From: Cyanoderma ruficeps
Lineage: Eukaryota; Chordata; Aves; Passeriformes; Timaliidae
Direction: 5' to 3'
Length of the DNA: 64,000 bases
Assembly (NCBI GenBank): GCA_008694505.1
Contig: VZDJ01000015.1
Coordinates: 768,359-832,358, forward strand
Shown here: one piece after another, positions 21,723 to 34,923 of the stretch
Position numbering within the stretch: position 1 is the first letter of the stretch
Layout: each line of letters begins with the position of its first letter
Notes under the pieces: model-generated
The model's input: the letters and a program-made list of their open reading frames with translations, nothing else
Databases searched by the model: none
Told to the model about the DNA's origin: nothing
Translations under genes and position numbers: made by a program

Positions 21723-21835
21723 GCTCTGCATTGACGTCACAATGACACGGTGAAGCTGAAGGCAGGAGCTGGGAAGAGTTCTTCTGCTTCACTCCTGATA
21801 ATTGAGTGAGTTTGCCTCCACCGCGCTCCTTCAGC
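21723..21835 (+). other. RERG: RERG 5' UTR part of exon 2
   Basis: The sequence TGTGGTGTTCTTCCCCAG just before 21723 is a good acceptor. The region contains a full CRE palindrome at 21732, an upstream ORF of three codons (21742-21753) and an in-frame TGA at 21803 that fixes the start codon downstream. A second, weaker acceptor (CGCTCCTTCAG, ending 21834) would remove nearly all of this leader, so its extent is uncertain. The CRE could also mark a second start site inside this block. Confidence 0.55.
21732..21739. promoter_or_regulatory. Full CRE palindrome TGACGTCA
   Basis: TGACGTCA is the complete CREB/ATF binding site, 104 bp upstream of the RERG start codon. A full CRE is usually promoter-proximal, so it hints at an alternative TSS close to exon 2, or at an intragenic element. 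Confidence 0.55.
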
Positions 21836-21896
21836 ATGGCCAAGAGTGCAGAAGTGAAGTTGGCGATCTTCGGGCGAGCTGGCGTGGGCAAGTCAG
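21836..21896 (+). CDS. RERG: RERG first coding exon (partial CDS)
   Basis: Encodes MAKSAEVKLAIFGRAGVGKS plus the first base of codon 21, and stops at AAGTCAG|GTATGT, a good donor in phase 1. The sequence matches the N-terminus of RERG, a small Ras-superfamily GTPase of about 199 residues that lacks a C-terminal prenylation motif and restrains growth. The P-loop GxxxxGKS is complete at residues 13-20 (G13, K19, S20) and binds the nucleotide phosphates; the Ras Gly12 equivalent is also glycine-rich here. The start is secure: A at -3, G at +4, and an in-frame TGA 33 bp upstream. The remaining exons (switch I, switch II, NKxD, SAK-like motifs) were not found downstream in this window, consistent with a very long following intron. 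Confidence 0.95.
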
Positions 21897-24800
21897 GTAT
21901 GTTTGACTTCTGGTCTTTCCTTTGCTCCTCTTTGGATAACTTTTTGCTCCAAACTCTTCATTAAAAAGGACATCTCTGACCTTCTTCTTGTCAGAGTGGT
22001 TGGGATCAGGCTGGGAATTCTCTCTTCCTTAGGTTTTGTGCTGTTTTCTCTAGGTTCTACCAAATAAAAGTACTTTGTCACTTTTTAAGAAGAAGCCCAA
22101 CAATAAGCAACACCAAAACGAACTTCTCAACCCAAATCAAACCCACTTCTTCTCATGAAGTGAGTGGCAACATTATTCTTTTCCTGTGGAACAGAATTAG
22201 TGATATTCAATTTGTCTCTTTATAGCCTGTGGTCAATGAAGTCATGGAATATTATGCTCCCTGTCCTCTATTAAATATTAGATGACTTCTGTAACAGTTG
22301 TAATTCTGGCTGATTTCCACAGGAGATTTTAGACTCAGCAACTCAAGGAAGTTTTGTTCTCACTGGGTTTGCATGTTTACCAGCAATCTAAGGCAACAGA
22401 CATGTGTAAAGTTTGCATTTGTAGAGATCGTTTGAGAAACAAACATAGTCTGGCGTGCTGGTGTGGCAGAGACACAAGGGGGAGGCATAAAAGTGAAAAA
22501 TCCATTTCTACAGACAGCCTTTCCTCTGCTGAGATGAGGAGCAGAGCGTGAGGGGTGTAATCTTTCTCGGGTAGTTCAGGGGTGTTGCATTACCTTGACA
22601 GCTCCAAGACCACCCTAACAAGTCCTTGCACCACAGGGATGAGGAAATGAGGAGACTGAGCCTAATCATGCTCCTGTAGCAGTTTGGGAACTGTAAGATA
22701 CTGTTTATTTTAGGAAAAAAAATCTGCACAAGGGAAGGCAGGAGATAGGATGTCCTGGTAAGAGCATTAAGCCAGACTCAGCTGCCATCAACCAGCTCCA
22801 GTTCCCCAAAGTGATTTTTATATTACACACGCCAAGGTTCTGTCCTATAAATGCATTACAGTGTCAGTAACTTGGGAATGGGTTGTTTATAAAAGCACAT
22901 TTACCCTGAAGGTATTTTACCAGAACACTATCAGTGAAGTGGTCCTGTCAGCCATCAGGAAAAAAGGCTGCATGTGAGGCAGAAGTTCTCAGAGATTATA
23001 CTGCTTATTCAAGGGCAATGCAGATTAAATTCCACCTTTTTGAATAGAATGCCTGAGGGAATGCTGATAATATCCTGGGATAAGTTTAAACTCCTCCTTC
23101 TTCCCTGCTGCCCTTACCCCATCCCTTCTTTTGTATTTATATTTCACTGTCCTACCAAAGTTTTGCAACTTTGGTGGTTCCCCTTTTGGTTTATCTTACA
23201 TTCACTTGATGGTTTCTGTGGTTGTCCAGTCTTTTGGCTGGATTCAAAATAATGCAAGAGAACATTGAAATATTTGTAGGAAAACTAAAAGAGTCCCCTC
23301 TCCCTGGTATTCTTAATAGTTTGAGAGCTTATATTTAAAAAAATACAAAACTACCTTTTAAGGGCTCCATTAAAATTCTACACCAGCACAGGATCAACTT
23401 TTTACCTGTCGTATCCTTTTTGTAGATTTCAATATATACTAGGATAGTATAAATAGTAAAAATGTTTTCTTGTAGTCCTGGAACTGGGTGGGACATGAAA
23501 TGGAAAGCCAATAAAAACATCCTAGTCCTTTAAAGTCTTCCACCTCTCTCCTTCTTTTTTTCCCTTTTGCGATGCAAGGAAACATTACATAAAATATAAA
23601 TGAGGTCCCCCTCTTTTGGCTGTGACCGTATTTGTGAATCTGTGTGGTAATGAAGGCACAGGGTGAATTTCATGGGGTGGAAGGGCCATGAGGTGCCATC
23701 AGCCACCTCAACAGAGCACCAACTGTGCCTTCCAGAATCTCCAGCTTGCTTATGAAAACCCCCTCTTGTACATTCCCATAAAAGGATCCAGTTCCCACAG
23801 CTTGGCCAACTGCAGAGAAATTAATGTGTGTGTGTGTGAGGGGGGTGGTGTCTGAAAATACCTATTTGCTTGTAGCCAACAGCAACAACAGTGGGAGCCC
23901 TGGAGGTGCTGTTACACCTTTGTTAAAAACAGAGCTGGACACAGAGCAGGCTGGGTCTGGTGGGCAGCTGGAACAGGGTTGATGGTGTGGTTTCTGTCAT
24001 TCCCTACCCCTGTGACCAGTTTGTGGAGACAGGAGCCTGTGGTCAGAGCCTGCTGGAGCAGACTTGGCCAGACAGCTGGAAGATAAGCCAGACTCTAGAA
24101 GCAAGAGCACAAGGCAGAATGCTGGAGCACACATGCAATGAAAGGGAGACTTTGGGTGATAAATAGGGCCACTGTAACTGCCAGGAAGTCCTGCCAAAAT
24201 ATGGTCACTGGGCTTGCTCTCCTGGCTCATCTCTGTTTGCTGAGGAGCAGCCAGGCATTAGGTTCTTAATCTGTAAGTGGCTGAAGCACCTGACAGTGTC
24301 TGTGGAGCTACAGACACGCTTTGTAAGGTCCTGCAGAGGCTCCTCTCCCACCAGTGAGTCAGAGCAGCTGTGGAGAAAGAAGTGTTGTGCTTCAGGAACA
24401 TGTGGGGAGCTAAAGCTGTCCCTCGTGCACTACTGAAGTCATTAGACCTGTTACCATTGCTGAGAGCTGAGGGATATCCCAGCCCCATCCTTAACTCCAG
24501 GGGTCTGTTCCCAGGGTGAAAGGCTCTCTGTTCTACAAAGCAGTCCCTTCCAAGACTCTCCCAAACGTGAGGTGGGAAACCAGAACACTGTTCACGAATC
24601 TGAGTAGCGACAGCGTCTCAAAAGAGTTAAATCCAGGGAAAACAAAAACGTTACTCTGCTTTCTTGCTGCTCACCAAATTTCCCAAGGTTTACAAAACAA
24701 ACACGAGGCAATAGCTAATGCCAGGGGCAGCTTTTCACTGTTCTCCTTCCTTTCCCTGTCTGGAGAAGACCAGCAGAGTGGCTTAATCAACCCACCAGTC

Positions 24801-25249
24801 CCATTTTCACTTAATGCAGACCTAAAGCTTTCACACAGAAAAAGAAGAGCAAAACCAGCTCAGAAAGAGGCACACAGGAATCCCCCCAGATCAGAGTTAC
24901 GCTGAGTAACGAGCAAACTCATGAGGTACAGGCACCCCCAACCTGCTCTGTACAGTGGGCTCGATGCTCCTCCATTCACCCTGTTCTTACTGTATAAAAG
25001 CTGCATAAACATTGTTTTACAACAGCTGAGAAAAGCCAGATGAGGAGCTCTGCCCGAGCCAAGGAGCACTTTGCAGCTGCTTCACTCGGGGAGGGGAGGA
25101 AGTGCTCTGTGGGTGGGAAGGGATATTGCTAAGACCTGCTATAGATAACAGGGCTCTACCTCCTAATTTGGGCTGGAGTCAAGCAGCACTGAGGAAGGGA
25201 GAGAGCTTTTAAAGTCTTTTTCTTTACGGCCAAGAGGAGCTTGGATGGA

Positions 25250-25325
25250 GCAGAGAATTAAAAGTTGAAGCGAATTACTTAAACGCTGCAGAGAATTAAA
25301 AGTTGAAGCGAATTACTTCAACGCT
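25250..25325. repeat. 38-bp tandem duplication
   Basis: Two adjacent 38-bp units (25250-25287 and 25288-25325), each starting GCAGAGAATTAAAAGTTGAA and differing by a single A/C. The near identity implies a recent event or an assembly artefact. Confidence 0.9.
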
Positions 25326-28300
25326 GCTGTTTAAATTGTTCTTTCGCTGCATCCTACAGCTTCATTCCTATGGTAACAAAAATGAGGATTTCCTAAATAG
25401 CTCCTTTTAAAACTACAGTGGTAGCAATTAATAAAGACTTAAAGGCCTTGTTCTTCCATGTCATCACAAGACACAGTATGTGCCCGGGAATCTAAAATGT
25501 ATGAACCAGGAGGAGAGAAACAGGGCATATACTGGATAACACTGCGTGGCTGATGCTTTTCCAACTCACAACTCAGTTGATTATGAATGCTCAAAATACC
25601 TCTGCTTAGGAGCCGTCGTATTTTGGCCAAAAAGGAGACAATGGCCAGCTGCAGCCTGTGCTATCCAACGTGCCTTTTTGCTGAACGCTCCAAGTTTCTG
25701 TGTTAGCAGGGGTGCTTTGCCCAGCCCCTGGCAGATGCAGTTCTCATCCGTGTGGATGGGCTGTGCAGCTGCAGCCAGGAATGGGACAGGGAAGCGTGGG
25801 AAGCAATGGGGAAGATGCTGAAGCTCCCAGAGGCTTCCCCCAGTAAATGTGTTGGCTTCTAAGCAGATCATTGCTTGTGTGGTCAAGTACGTGGGGCAGA
25901 GGGCTGCTGTCACCTTTTGATCCAGCAACAGCTTGGATGCTTCCATTTTGGGCAAAAAAGTGGCCAGAAAAGTTGTTTCAGTAGTTGCCACCTCACAAAA
26001 AGAGCCTGTGCCAGCACAGAAATGAAGATCTCAGCAACTCCTGTCACTTTAGAGTCACAGTTGGGGAAAGTCCTGAGCAGACTTACATTTGTATCTGTTG
26101 GCTTATGCTATTTTCCCATGTCTAAGCCAGGATGGGGGAACATATCTGGGAGAAAGATACCTGCTTTTGAAAGTTCCTACAGAAAAAAAAAATTCAAGCA
26201 GGAGCCAAACCAGAGAGTCCTTCAACAAATCCGTGTTTTGTTTTCATTATTTGGGGATATGTCTGAAACACACTGCCAGGGATCACTTCCCAATTGCAAG
26301 GTCTGGGCATGTGGGAAACAGAACTGCATTCATTGTCACCCCACCCCCCATTCAAAAAACCCTGAGGGTTACTGGGAAAGAAGCCCAAAGGGATTTTTCT
26401 ACCTCACAAATCCCTGCTCATATATTTCCCCCCACCAGTTGCATTTCGAGGGACTTTTGCAGAGGAAACATGAGTTATTAAGGAGTGATTAGTTATCAAG
26501 CTCACAGCTCTGCTAGTAAGGCAGGGAAAGCTGCCACAAGAACTTCAAAGTCCCTGCTGGACCAGCTGATGTGTGGATTACTGTAATAAGGTGCCTCAGA
26601 AATCCAGAAATGTGGGTGGAAAGAGCCTGGATTTTCTGTTGTGGGTTTTGTTTTTGTTTTCTTTTTTTTTTTTTAAATTACACTAGCGTGGTAGATCAGT
26701 TGCCTTTTATTTTCCTTTGTTCTTAGGAATGGCAATGACAACCAGATGCTTAAGTGATTATTGAGTGATCATGTTTAACACCCACTGTATTAATTGTCCT
26801 GCCCTATTTTGCTGGTAAAGTACTCATAAAACACTCCCATTTTTCACATTCTCTGGTTTTACACTTTTCAACCAGCTCCAGCTTCTCTGAAGGGACCGTG
26901 GATGCATGCATATAAGTCGTAACAGTAATTAGGTCACTAAATTTAAGATTATGTCTTCCCCAGCAAGAATGCAAATGTGTCCCTTTGGAGCAAGTACTAT
27001 TGCAAGCAAACAGTTGCATTGGAATGACTTTGCCGAGCTGCTGCTCAGTGGATGAAGCTGATGTCTGTTCACAGGGCGAACCCAGGTTCTTGCATTGCTG
27101 AAATGAGTTGCACTGTGGCTTTAGCACACAGATGCAATCCCCCCTAGCCAACAGCCTTTCTCAAAACTGCATTGTTGGTCTTCTCGTGCTAGAACTAAAG
27201 ATAAGGAGCACCAGGGACCTGGGTTAGACAGACAAACATTTGCTCTGCTCGTGTCTGTTACCTCCTCCCTTTCCTCTGCTTGTTTGCCTCTCCGTGGCTC
27301 ACTGTAGCCTTGCCCTTGGTGTAGCAGGAACCATTCACGCTCTGCTCGACATTTGATCCTCCTCCTGGCTAACCATGGAATAATAAAATGCAGAATCTCT
27401 CTAAGCAGATGCCAGCATTGTTCAGGCATAGCTGCTCTCCCCTGTTCCATCTCATTTAACTACATCTGACATCAGCTCTACCTGTGTCCCCTCTGAGCAG
27501 CTGCTGGCAGCTGTTGGACCTTAGACTGGTCCTGCTGGTCTTTTTCTTTTTTGTTGTTTAGGTTGGGCTAAATATAGCCCTGCTGTTTGATTACTGAGGG
27601 AGGAATGCTAGGATTCAAGATTTATGCCTGCAGCACACATTTTTTCCCTGGGCCTGTGGCTAGCCACCCCCTGCAGCTCTTGCCTTGATAAGATAGCTGC
27701 CCTGCCCACTGGTCTGCAGTTTTGCCAAAGGCAACTGCAAAGCTTCCTGGTGGAGTCCCAGGGATGGTTTGTCTGGGTCTGGTAAAGGTTTGCTCTCTTT
27801 GGGTCAGTCTGCTGTTCCCCAGCAGGGCACTGGATGGTGTTTGCTTTCAGAAACAGCAACATTTTTAATCTTCCACAAACTTTTTTTACCTCCCTGATAT
27901 CTGAAGTCCTTGCATATTCTTTTTTTGGCCTTGTTTCTTCTCAGCTGTCACCCTCCCCTTTCCCCTGCCAGTTCCTTGGAACTGTACATGTTCCCTAAAA
28001 ACTGCATATGGTGAAATGGCTTTGTGCTTCACAGGAAAACTTTGGATTTACAGTTCCTTTCTCATCCTCCTCTCTCTGGGCTTCCTCCCATCTCTGTTTC
28101 TCATCCCCAGCTCCTTCTTTGCCCACACTGTCAGTGCCTTGTGCATCATCAAATGCTCAGGGCATGAGCTCCAGATGAGCTAATCCTGGCAGCAGTGGTG
28201 TGATGCAGCAGAGAACAGTCACTCTCAAGTGGTTTCTCCTGTCCTGGAAACCATTCCTTGGATGTGGAGGATGCTGAGTGCTCCAGGCAGCCATTGCCTG

Positions 28301-31300
28301 AAGGCAGCTTTGCACAGGTTAAAAAGGGAAGCAGTATCTGTACATAGCTAGTCTTGGTCACAGAGGTGGGTAAATTTACCTATTTTGGCCTTGTGGCAGA
28401 GCAGGAGAAACAAGTTACATTTGTATTTCTCAAACAAACTTTTTTTTTTTTTTGCATTTGCTTCTGTGCCACCCTTGAGCCTTTTACTTTTTACAGCGCC
28501 CAAAAATAAATATGCTAGGTGCATGAAAAACTAACACTGCCTTAAGGTAGGAGGATCAATGAAATGCTTCAGGCTCTGGCTGATTGCAGGGCTGTGATTA
28601 TCTGCTGGTGGCTGGAGGTGTTTGCACCCTCTCACCACAGCCTGGCAGGCCCTCTGGTGAGCAGGAGACACAAAGAGCTGCTCTGAGGGAACTGTGGCAC
28701 CCTCATCCATTTGCTGCTTTTATTCCAAGCTTGTGTTTGCTCAGCACTGCTGGCAGCCTTTTATACACTCCCTGCTGCAGAGGCAATTTGAGCTTCGGGT
28801 GAGGACAGCCCTCAGCTTCCCTTCCCTCTCCCCAGGCAGTTTGAGGGGTGCTGATGTGCTCCCCACTGCTTCCCCAAAGTTATGGAACTCCCAGCTCCCG
28901 CCCTGGCCTGCTGTTTGAGCCCACATTTCCTTCCATTCACCTCAGATCAAACCATCCCCTCCTATTTTCATCGACTCCTACCTTTTCCTGGAGCCAGGAG
29001 AACAGCTGAGGGAGGTGCATCTGTTTCTATTGCCTTTTCAGAATTCTGAATGGGGAAAAGTCCTTCTTTTTTTAATTTTTTTAATGGCTGTTTCCCACCA
29101 GGTAGAAACATTCAGGCTGCTGGAGTCAAGCTGCAGCTGTTCCAGCTTCTAATGGATTTGCCATGTAGGTGTTGGGAAGTGCCATATATTATGGAGATAT
29201 CTCACATTCTCTGCATCCAGCATGGAAAGATGAATGGCAAGAGAAGCACGAAGCCCTGGGGAAGGAAGTAGTAGATATATTAAACATATGTGCAGCTTTA
29301 AAATGTCATAGAAATTGGCTGGAGCCTCCAGCTGCCTTTCCAGAAATGTTAGACAGTAGTCTGCTCGCAGGGAAATGAGGGAATATGTTGAAAACATCCA
29401 GCCTGGGTTTGGAAGCACACAGAGCTGCTGACATTCCCGGGTTGTTCTGCTGGGGTCAGCAGCCAGAGGAGCTGCAGACAAGCAGGAGCAGAGGCCTGGG
29501 GCACTGTTGCCACAGGGGAATTGTTTGGAGAGGCGGCTTGAGAAGTTTTCAGGGTGGAAGGATGCACAGGATGCATTCTCCCAGGGAGGGAATTTCTGCA
29601 CTGTGGCTTTCCCGAGGGCTGTGGGAGCAGTGGCCACCAGCAGGGCCCTCCTGCAAGGCTGGCCACTGGGACAGGCCTCAAGTGCCCACTCTGGGGACTG
29701 AGGTGAGGGAAAGGGGAGCCTGATAGACCCAAGTCACCAAAAGAATTGCGATTTGGGCATTGCCAGAGCTGCTGTCCATGACTTCTCTTCAGCCTGCTGG
29801 ATGGCTCCAGGGCTGGCAGCCTCTCAGAGCCAGCCCCTGTCAGCCCTGTGGGATCCCTCTCACCCTTCTATGGCTCTTCCACTGACATTAATTATTGACA
29901 GCAAAATAAAGCACAGAAGCAACATTTATTTTCATTAAAAACATATTTGGCAATCCTGTCTTTCACTGCTTCCCCAGTAGGGCTTAATTTCATTTTGACC
30001 CACAGGACCACAAGCACAAAAGGAGCTTGTCTTTACTCCCTCTCTCCCCTTCATGTGGCTGTATTTTCCATCCAACTCTCAGTCTGACTCTAATGTAGTC
30101 TATCAGAGACTTGCACAACTCGACTCTAGAGAGCTGCTTTTGTCAGCAGCTCATCTCTGGGAAACAAAAATCCCACTCCCCAGAGCAGTGGAAGCCAGTT
30201 AGACAGAGCTGTCAACCATGATCTTTTTCTGACCTACCCAGCAATTGAACCAGAGGAGCTTTACAAGTGAGGACTTCAAAAGTGTCATTCAAAGCAGGGA
30301 AGTGCAAGAAAGAATTGGAAGCTAAAAGATCAGAGTGAGCTATTTATTTTTTTTTCACTGCAGAATAAATTGAAAATTATCGAAGAGTCACCCCAGAAGA
30401 ATGCAGTATTAGACCCATGGGTGGCAGAGAAAACACACAAACAAAAAAATCCCCACCAAACCCCACAGTCTACAAAAGGTTGGGCAAGGGAGTATGGGTG
30501 CCAAAACAAACACTCTGTTAACAAACCTCAGTGGCACAATCTGCGATGCCAAGCACTGCTGCTCTACCCAGCTGGATTCCTGTGGTTATGTGCACTGGAG
30601 TTGGTTCTCCTCCAGGCTGATTTCCACCATAAAATAATTGAACAGTGATCCATAATATGCCTTGGTTTGTTAGATCTACTTCCAGGCAAAAGTTTCAAAA
30701 AATTTATCTCCAATTAAAGAAAATTTGGCCTTTATCTAGGTGGAGCATGATAGGTCTCAGGATATTACAGTAAGCTGTGCCCTGGATAATCAAACATTCA
30801 TATACTAATCTTCAGTCTCCCATGGTAATCTCAAATAATTACATCTCATTCAAGAATACTCTTTTGTTAGCATTCAGTGTAATTAAACCAGTCTAGCTCT
30901 CACCACCCACCACCTTGTATCCTCAGCATCACTCTGGTAATTTCTTGGTGAATTTTGTTTGCAGTTTCTGACCTGGCATGTGAAATAACCAAGTCTCTCT
31001 CACGAAAACAAGCTACCTCTATTTTAAACAGACTCAGTATGACTGTTTTCTTCATTAATTTGCTATTTGGGATCTAGTATGAAAGAGGCCCCTGAGATTT
31101 AACTCAGTACCACTGTGGTGGAAATTCACATAGTGTTCAGTGCAGACTGGGAGGAGTTTGGGAGCCTGTACTATAAGAAATACTTCCATAGTTTGGAAAG
31201 GTCTTATGTATCATTCTGCAGACTTCTAGCACTCCACAGAAAAGATCACACTCTATTTCCACTCTTTCCTGCTTGAAGAGGCAGATATACTGGATTCTCA

Positions 31301-31914
31301 GCTAAGAAAGGAGCTTTGCCTGTTCTGTTTTCCTAGTCTATTCAGCATAAAGCACCAAAATATACAGGATTTTCTTTTATTTTATTCTTTTATGAAGAAA
31401 CCTCATTAAAGTTGCCTTTTTCCTAAGCAGTTCTAGCAGCTAAAATGTATATTTATCAGTAAAATCCCATGCAGCTGCTGATCATGACACGCTCAGTATC
31501 AGCTCTGGAGCAGGACAGTTTGGTGTCCCAGTAAAGGTGAGGCCAGAGATGGACCATGGAAAATGCAGAAGAACCGTGGAGCAGTTTCTTAAGTTGTAAC
31601 ATTTTACAGGTATGAAAAGCACCATGGTTTGCCTGCAGGTCTTCACACCCAGCTGGAAAAAGTTTCAGTATTATTAAGACTAACTCCATGCTCTGTATCA
31701 TCTATCTCACCTCACATTAGGTCTGTACCTAAAAGACTTTTTTATTTTTCTAAAACAATTTTGCATGGCTCGTTTTGTAGCATTTCTTCAAGTGCTAAAC
31801 ATTTACTAAATGCTGCCTTCTAGTAAGCTGGGAAAATGTTGATATCATCCAGTCTGAGGAGCTTTGTTTGCACATCAGAGCACTGGAAATGCTCCCTCAG
31901 CTGTATTTTGAGTT

Positions 31915-32165
31915 TTCATAAGTTTAAGTTTTATAAAGTTTAGATTATATTATTTAGATGCATTTGAAAGAAAATACATTTGAAAGAAAATCGTTAGTTT
32001 TATAAAGTTTATATAACATTAAGTCTATGTCCTATTAATTTAAGGTTTTATTACATGTAAGTTTTATTAAGTTCATATAATTTAAATTTTTTTCTGCCGA
32101 CATTTATTCATGTTTATTAATTTTATCGTAGAGATGATATTATTTAGAATTTGAAAGAAAACCTA
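31915..32165. repeat. AT-rich degenerate minisatellite
   Basis: Repeated AAGTTTTATAAAGTTTA, ATTTGAAAGAAAA and TTATTTAGA(T/A) motifs in about 250 bp of AT-rich DNA. The order is irregular, suggesting slippage and decay rather than a transposon. Confidence 0.6.
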
Positions 32166-32582
32166 AATATTGTCACACAGGTGGTGCACTTGGCACCACA
32201 CCAATATTAGACAAGGCTGGAGCCTGGACACTGCTGTACCCTGCAGCCAGTGCAGGGTTTTCTCTATCCTGCTTCCCTCAGCAGTGCAGAACCTGTCCCA
32301 TTCTAGGTGCCTCATGAACACCCCAGGATTTTATTCCTCATTAAATAATTTCCCCAGTGACAAACATTTTATGTCCTTCGTTACAAGGGGGTCAGAGGAG
32401 ATGACCGCAATAACCCTTCCTGACTTGAAAAATATGATCTTGTTGGCCATTAAATTAAGAATCTTTCCCTGGTGCTTAGTGGATTTTTATTTCCTCTTGG
32501 GCTAAAACACTGCTACAGTCATGATCCTCTCCTCTGGGCCACTTCCCTTTTTCTCAGTAGTGTTTGTATTCTATACATCTGT

Positions 32583-32663
32583 TTATTCCTACACACTAAC
32601 CACACTCTGAATTTGATGATTCCTGCTTATTCCTACACACTAACCACACTCTGAACTTGATGA
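32583..32663. repeat. 44-bp tandem duplication
   Basis: TTATTCCTACACACTAACCA repeats with a 44-bp period (32583 and 32627), and the second unit is partial. The units differ at one T/C in the shared CTCTGAA(T/C)TTGATGA block. Confidence 0.85.
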
Positions 32664-32725
32664 GGTAGATGATCTTCTTAACTCTGTTCTGAAATCTTTT
32701 TTAAGATTTAATGTTAAGTATCTGA

Positions 32726-32738
32726 GGGGAAAAAAAAA
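32726..32738. repeat. G4A9 junction tract
   Basis: Four G followed by nine A; a member of the G-run/A-run series. Confidence 0.6.
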
Positions 32739-34357
32739 TTCTATCACTTTCTGTATTGGTTTTATTCAACATATAATTTTATGGCACTAGGTTGAAAGCG
32801 TTCACCGAGTCAATGTTTGTACTGTGCTGCAGGGATGTTAATGAGAACATCCAAATTTTATGCTTTTGATCTCATTAAAATGAGGAGCACAGTTTGTGCA
32901 GCAGTGGCTTATTTGCAAGAACAGGGATTATTAACAGGAGGACACAGAAGAGCATAAAACAGATGCAATTTTTTCACATGGAGATCAGAACAAAAATGCA
33001 GAGCTTTCCAGTGACCCGTGCTAACACGAATATTTTTACCTCTGAACAAGGTGTAAGATTTGAAAACACACTCTCAAATAAAGAGCTTACACAGGGGACA
33101 TCTGCACATATCAAAGAGGAAATGTAGAAGCAGTCAGATTTAGAAAGACAAACCTTAAGCTAACGCTCTTGGAAGATGAAAAAGCAAAGTCACAGAAGGT
33201 GAGCTTTGGTTACAGCTCTTCAAAACCAGATGAACATTTCAAGGGATTATTTGCAAAGCTAATAAGGAATATTAGTTATGGAAAAATTAAAGATTAATTC
33301 AAGGCTCCACAAAGTGCCAGACTAAATAACCTTGTGCCGTGTCTTGAACAAACGCTGTGGCCCTCACAGAGAGAAGGAGGTTGATACATGAAAATCAATG
33401 AAAAAAGGCTGTGTTTATTTCTGTGGGCTTTGGAGCAGGGCCAGGCATGCCATGGACCATGCCCACCCTGCCTCCTCCTCCCAGGGAGGAAAATGGATGT
33501 CTGGGGTGGCCCCACAACCAAGTGCTAGCAGAAATATAATATAATGAACTGAAAGACAAAAGACAGCTTAAAAGCAAGCACTGTAAGGGCAAAACATAGA
33601 CCCAGGAAAGGTGTGGTGTGCCATTTCCTCAGTCATGGCTGCTGCATCGTTTCTCATTCAAAATCTGGAGCACTTCCTACAAATTCCCTAAAAACACAGC
33701 GTTTGAAAAAGAGTTCACACGTTTTTCCCACCCCTGCCTTGCAACAGCACTGGACTTTATAGAGCACAGCACCAACACGGCCTCGCAGTCGCATGGATTT
33801 CACATTCTGGGGACACACTGAATAGACCCACAAAGGAACTGATACCAAGGAGATCTAACCCAGGAATCCAGCCTAGACCATTCCAGCTCCATCTAGACCC
33901 TGACTCCTCAGACCAAGGGCTCTTCCTGCTGGCTGAATGATTCCAACTGCTCCCTATCAGCATGTTTTATATTTTTCAGCCACATAAACACAGGCTTACC
34001 ACAAATTTTTGTCTTCATCTCCTGGATACAAGCACTTAGTAGGAGCCTTCTTATCACGGGACAGCAAGAACATGCCCACAAGCCACGAGATTTTCTGTTC
34101 AATAGCAACGTGGTGCTTCTACATGAGCTCGGCTTGGGCTGCTCAGAGGAGCAAGAGGAAAAAAGGTGTGGCTTGCTAAGAGCTTTGGTAATTAAAATAA
34201 TGAGGAGACAATGGTAATGACTAGCACACAACACATGAGGATCATGTCCAATAACAGGAGCTGTTTAGCTGTGCTGCCTCAAAATGCTGACCTGAGTGAA
34301 GTCAATGGGGCTCCTGCATTTCTTTCTCTGACAGGGGTGAGTGTCATCTGCCAGGAT

Positions 34358-34382
34358 AAGCCTCAGTTTTAAGCTGAGGCTT
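34358..34382. repeat. Perfect 9-bp hairpin
   Basis: Arms AAGCCTCAG and CTGAGGCTT flank the loop TTTTAAG. It would form a stable stem in RNA or extruded DNA. It is too short for a microRNA precursor. Confidence 0.65.
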
Positions 34383-34908
34383 CACTGAAAACAAAACTCT
34401 TTAATGCAGCTTTAAATAGTGTTAGGGTAGTACCAGCGCCCTTCTAAGTTTCTTAGGACATTGCTTAGTTTTAACTAGTCAGACTTGACATTTATTTCCA
34501 TGCTGGATGTCTGCTCCAGGCTGGTTTTTCGCCTTTTTTTTTATTTGGAGATGTCTGCAGAAGCCATACAGACATTTCCAAGAAAAAGGTTAGGAAAACA
34601 ACAAAAAAAAGCTGTGTGTCTGTGTTAAAAAATATTCTTTACACCCAGGTGTTCTAGTATTATCAGTCCCCACAGCAGGAACACAAAACATGACAAGAGT
34701 GGGGTCAGGATGTCAGCAAGGGTGTTCTTTTCCTTTGCCTCTGAAGGTGTACCTGTGTTTGAAAGCAAAGCAATGCCTCAGGAAATTCCAAGCCCTGTGT
34801 CACATGTTGGAGGTAGAAGTTAAAATTTCCTCCTAAGTTTATCCTTATGGAAGACATTCCAGCCCTAGATGTTTTTCAAGAAGCTTTTTTTTTTCAAAAA
34901 GGTGTGTA

Positions 34909-34923
34909 GGGGAAAAAAAAAAA
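34909..34923. repeat. G4A11 junction tract
   Basis: Four G followed by eleven A; a member of the G-run/A-run series. Confidence 0.6.

Noticed and set aside
23655..23770. Weak CR1 resemblance (GGGTGGAAGGGCCATGAGGT-like sequence)
   Set aside because: Only a short GGAAGGGCCATGAGG similarity and no tail motif; not enough to call an element.
23826..23838. Short (TG)n run
   Set aside because: Only about six to seven repeats; too short to treat as an informative microsatellite or Z-DNA element.
24516..24905. 129-codon + strand frame in the RERG intron
   Set aside because: Basic, Ser-rich sequence without motif, low-complexity or exon structure to support it.
25875..26492. 205-codon + strand open frame, the longest outside the CpG island
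   Set aside because: Composition and order resemble no protein family I know, no splice sites or promoter fit it, and overlapping frames are also open nearby; a frame this long is plausible by chance in 64 kb read in six frames.
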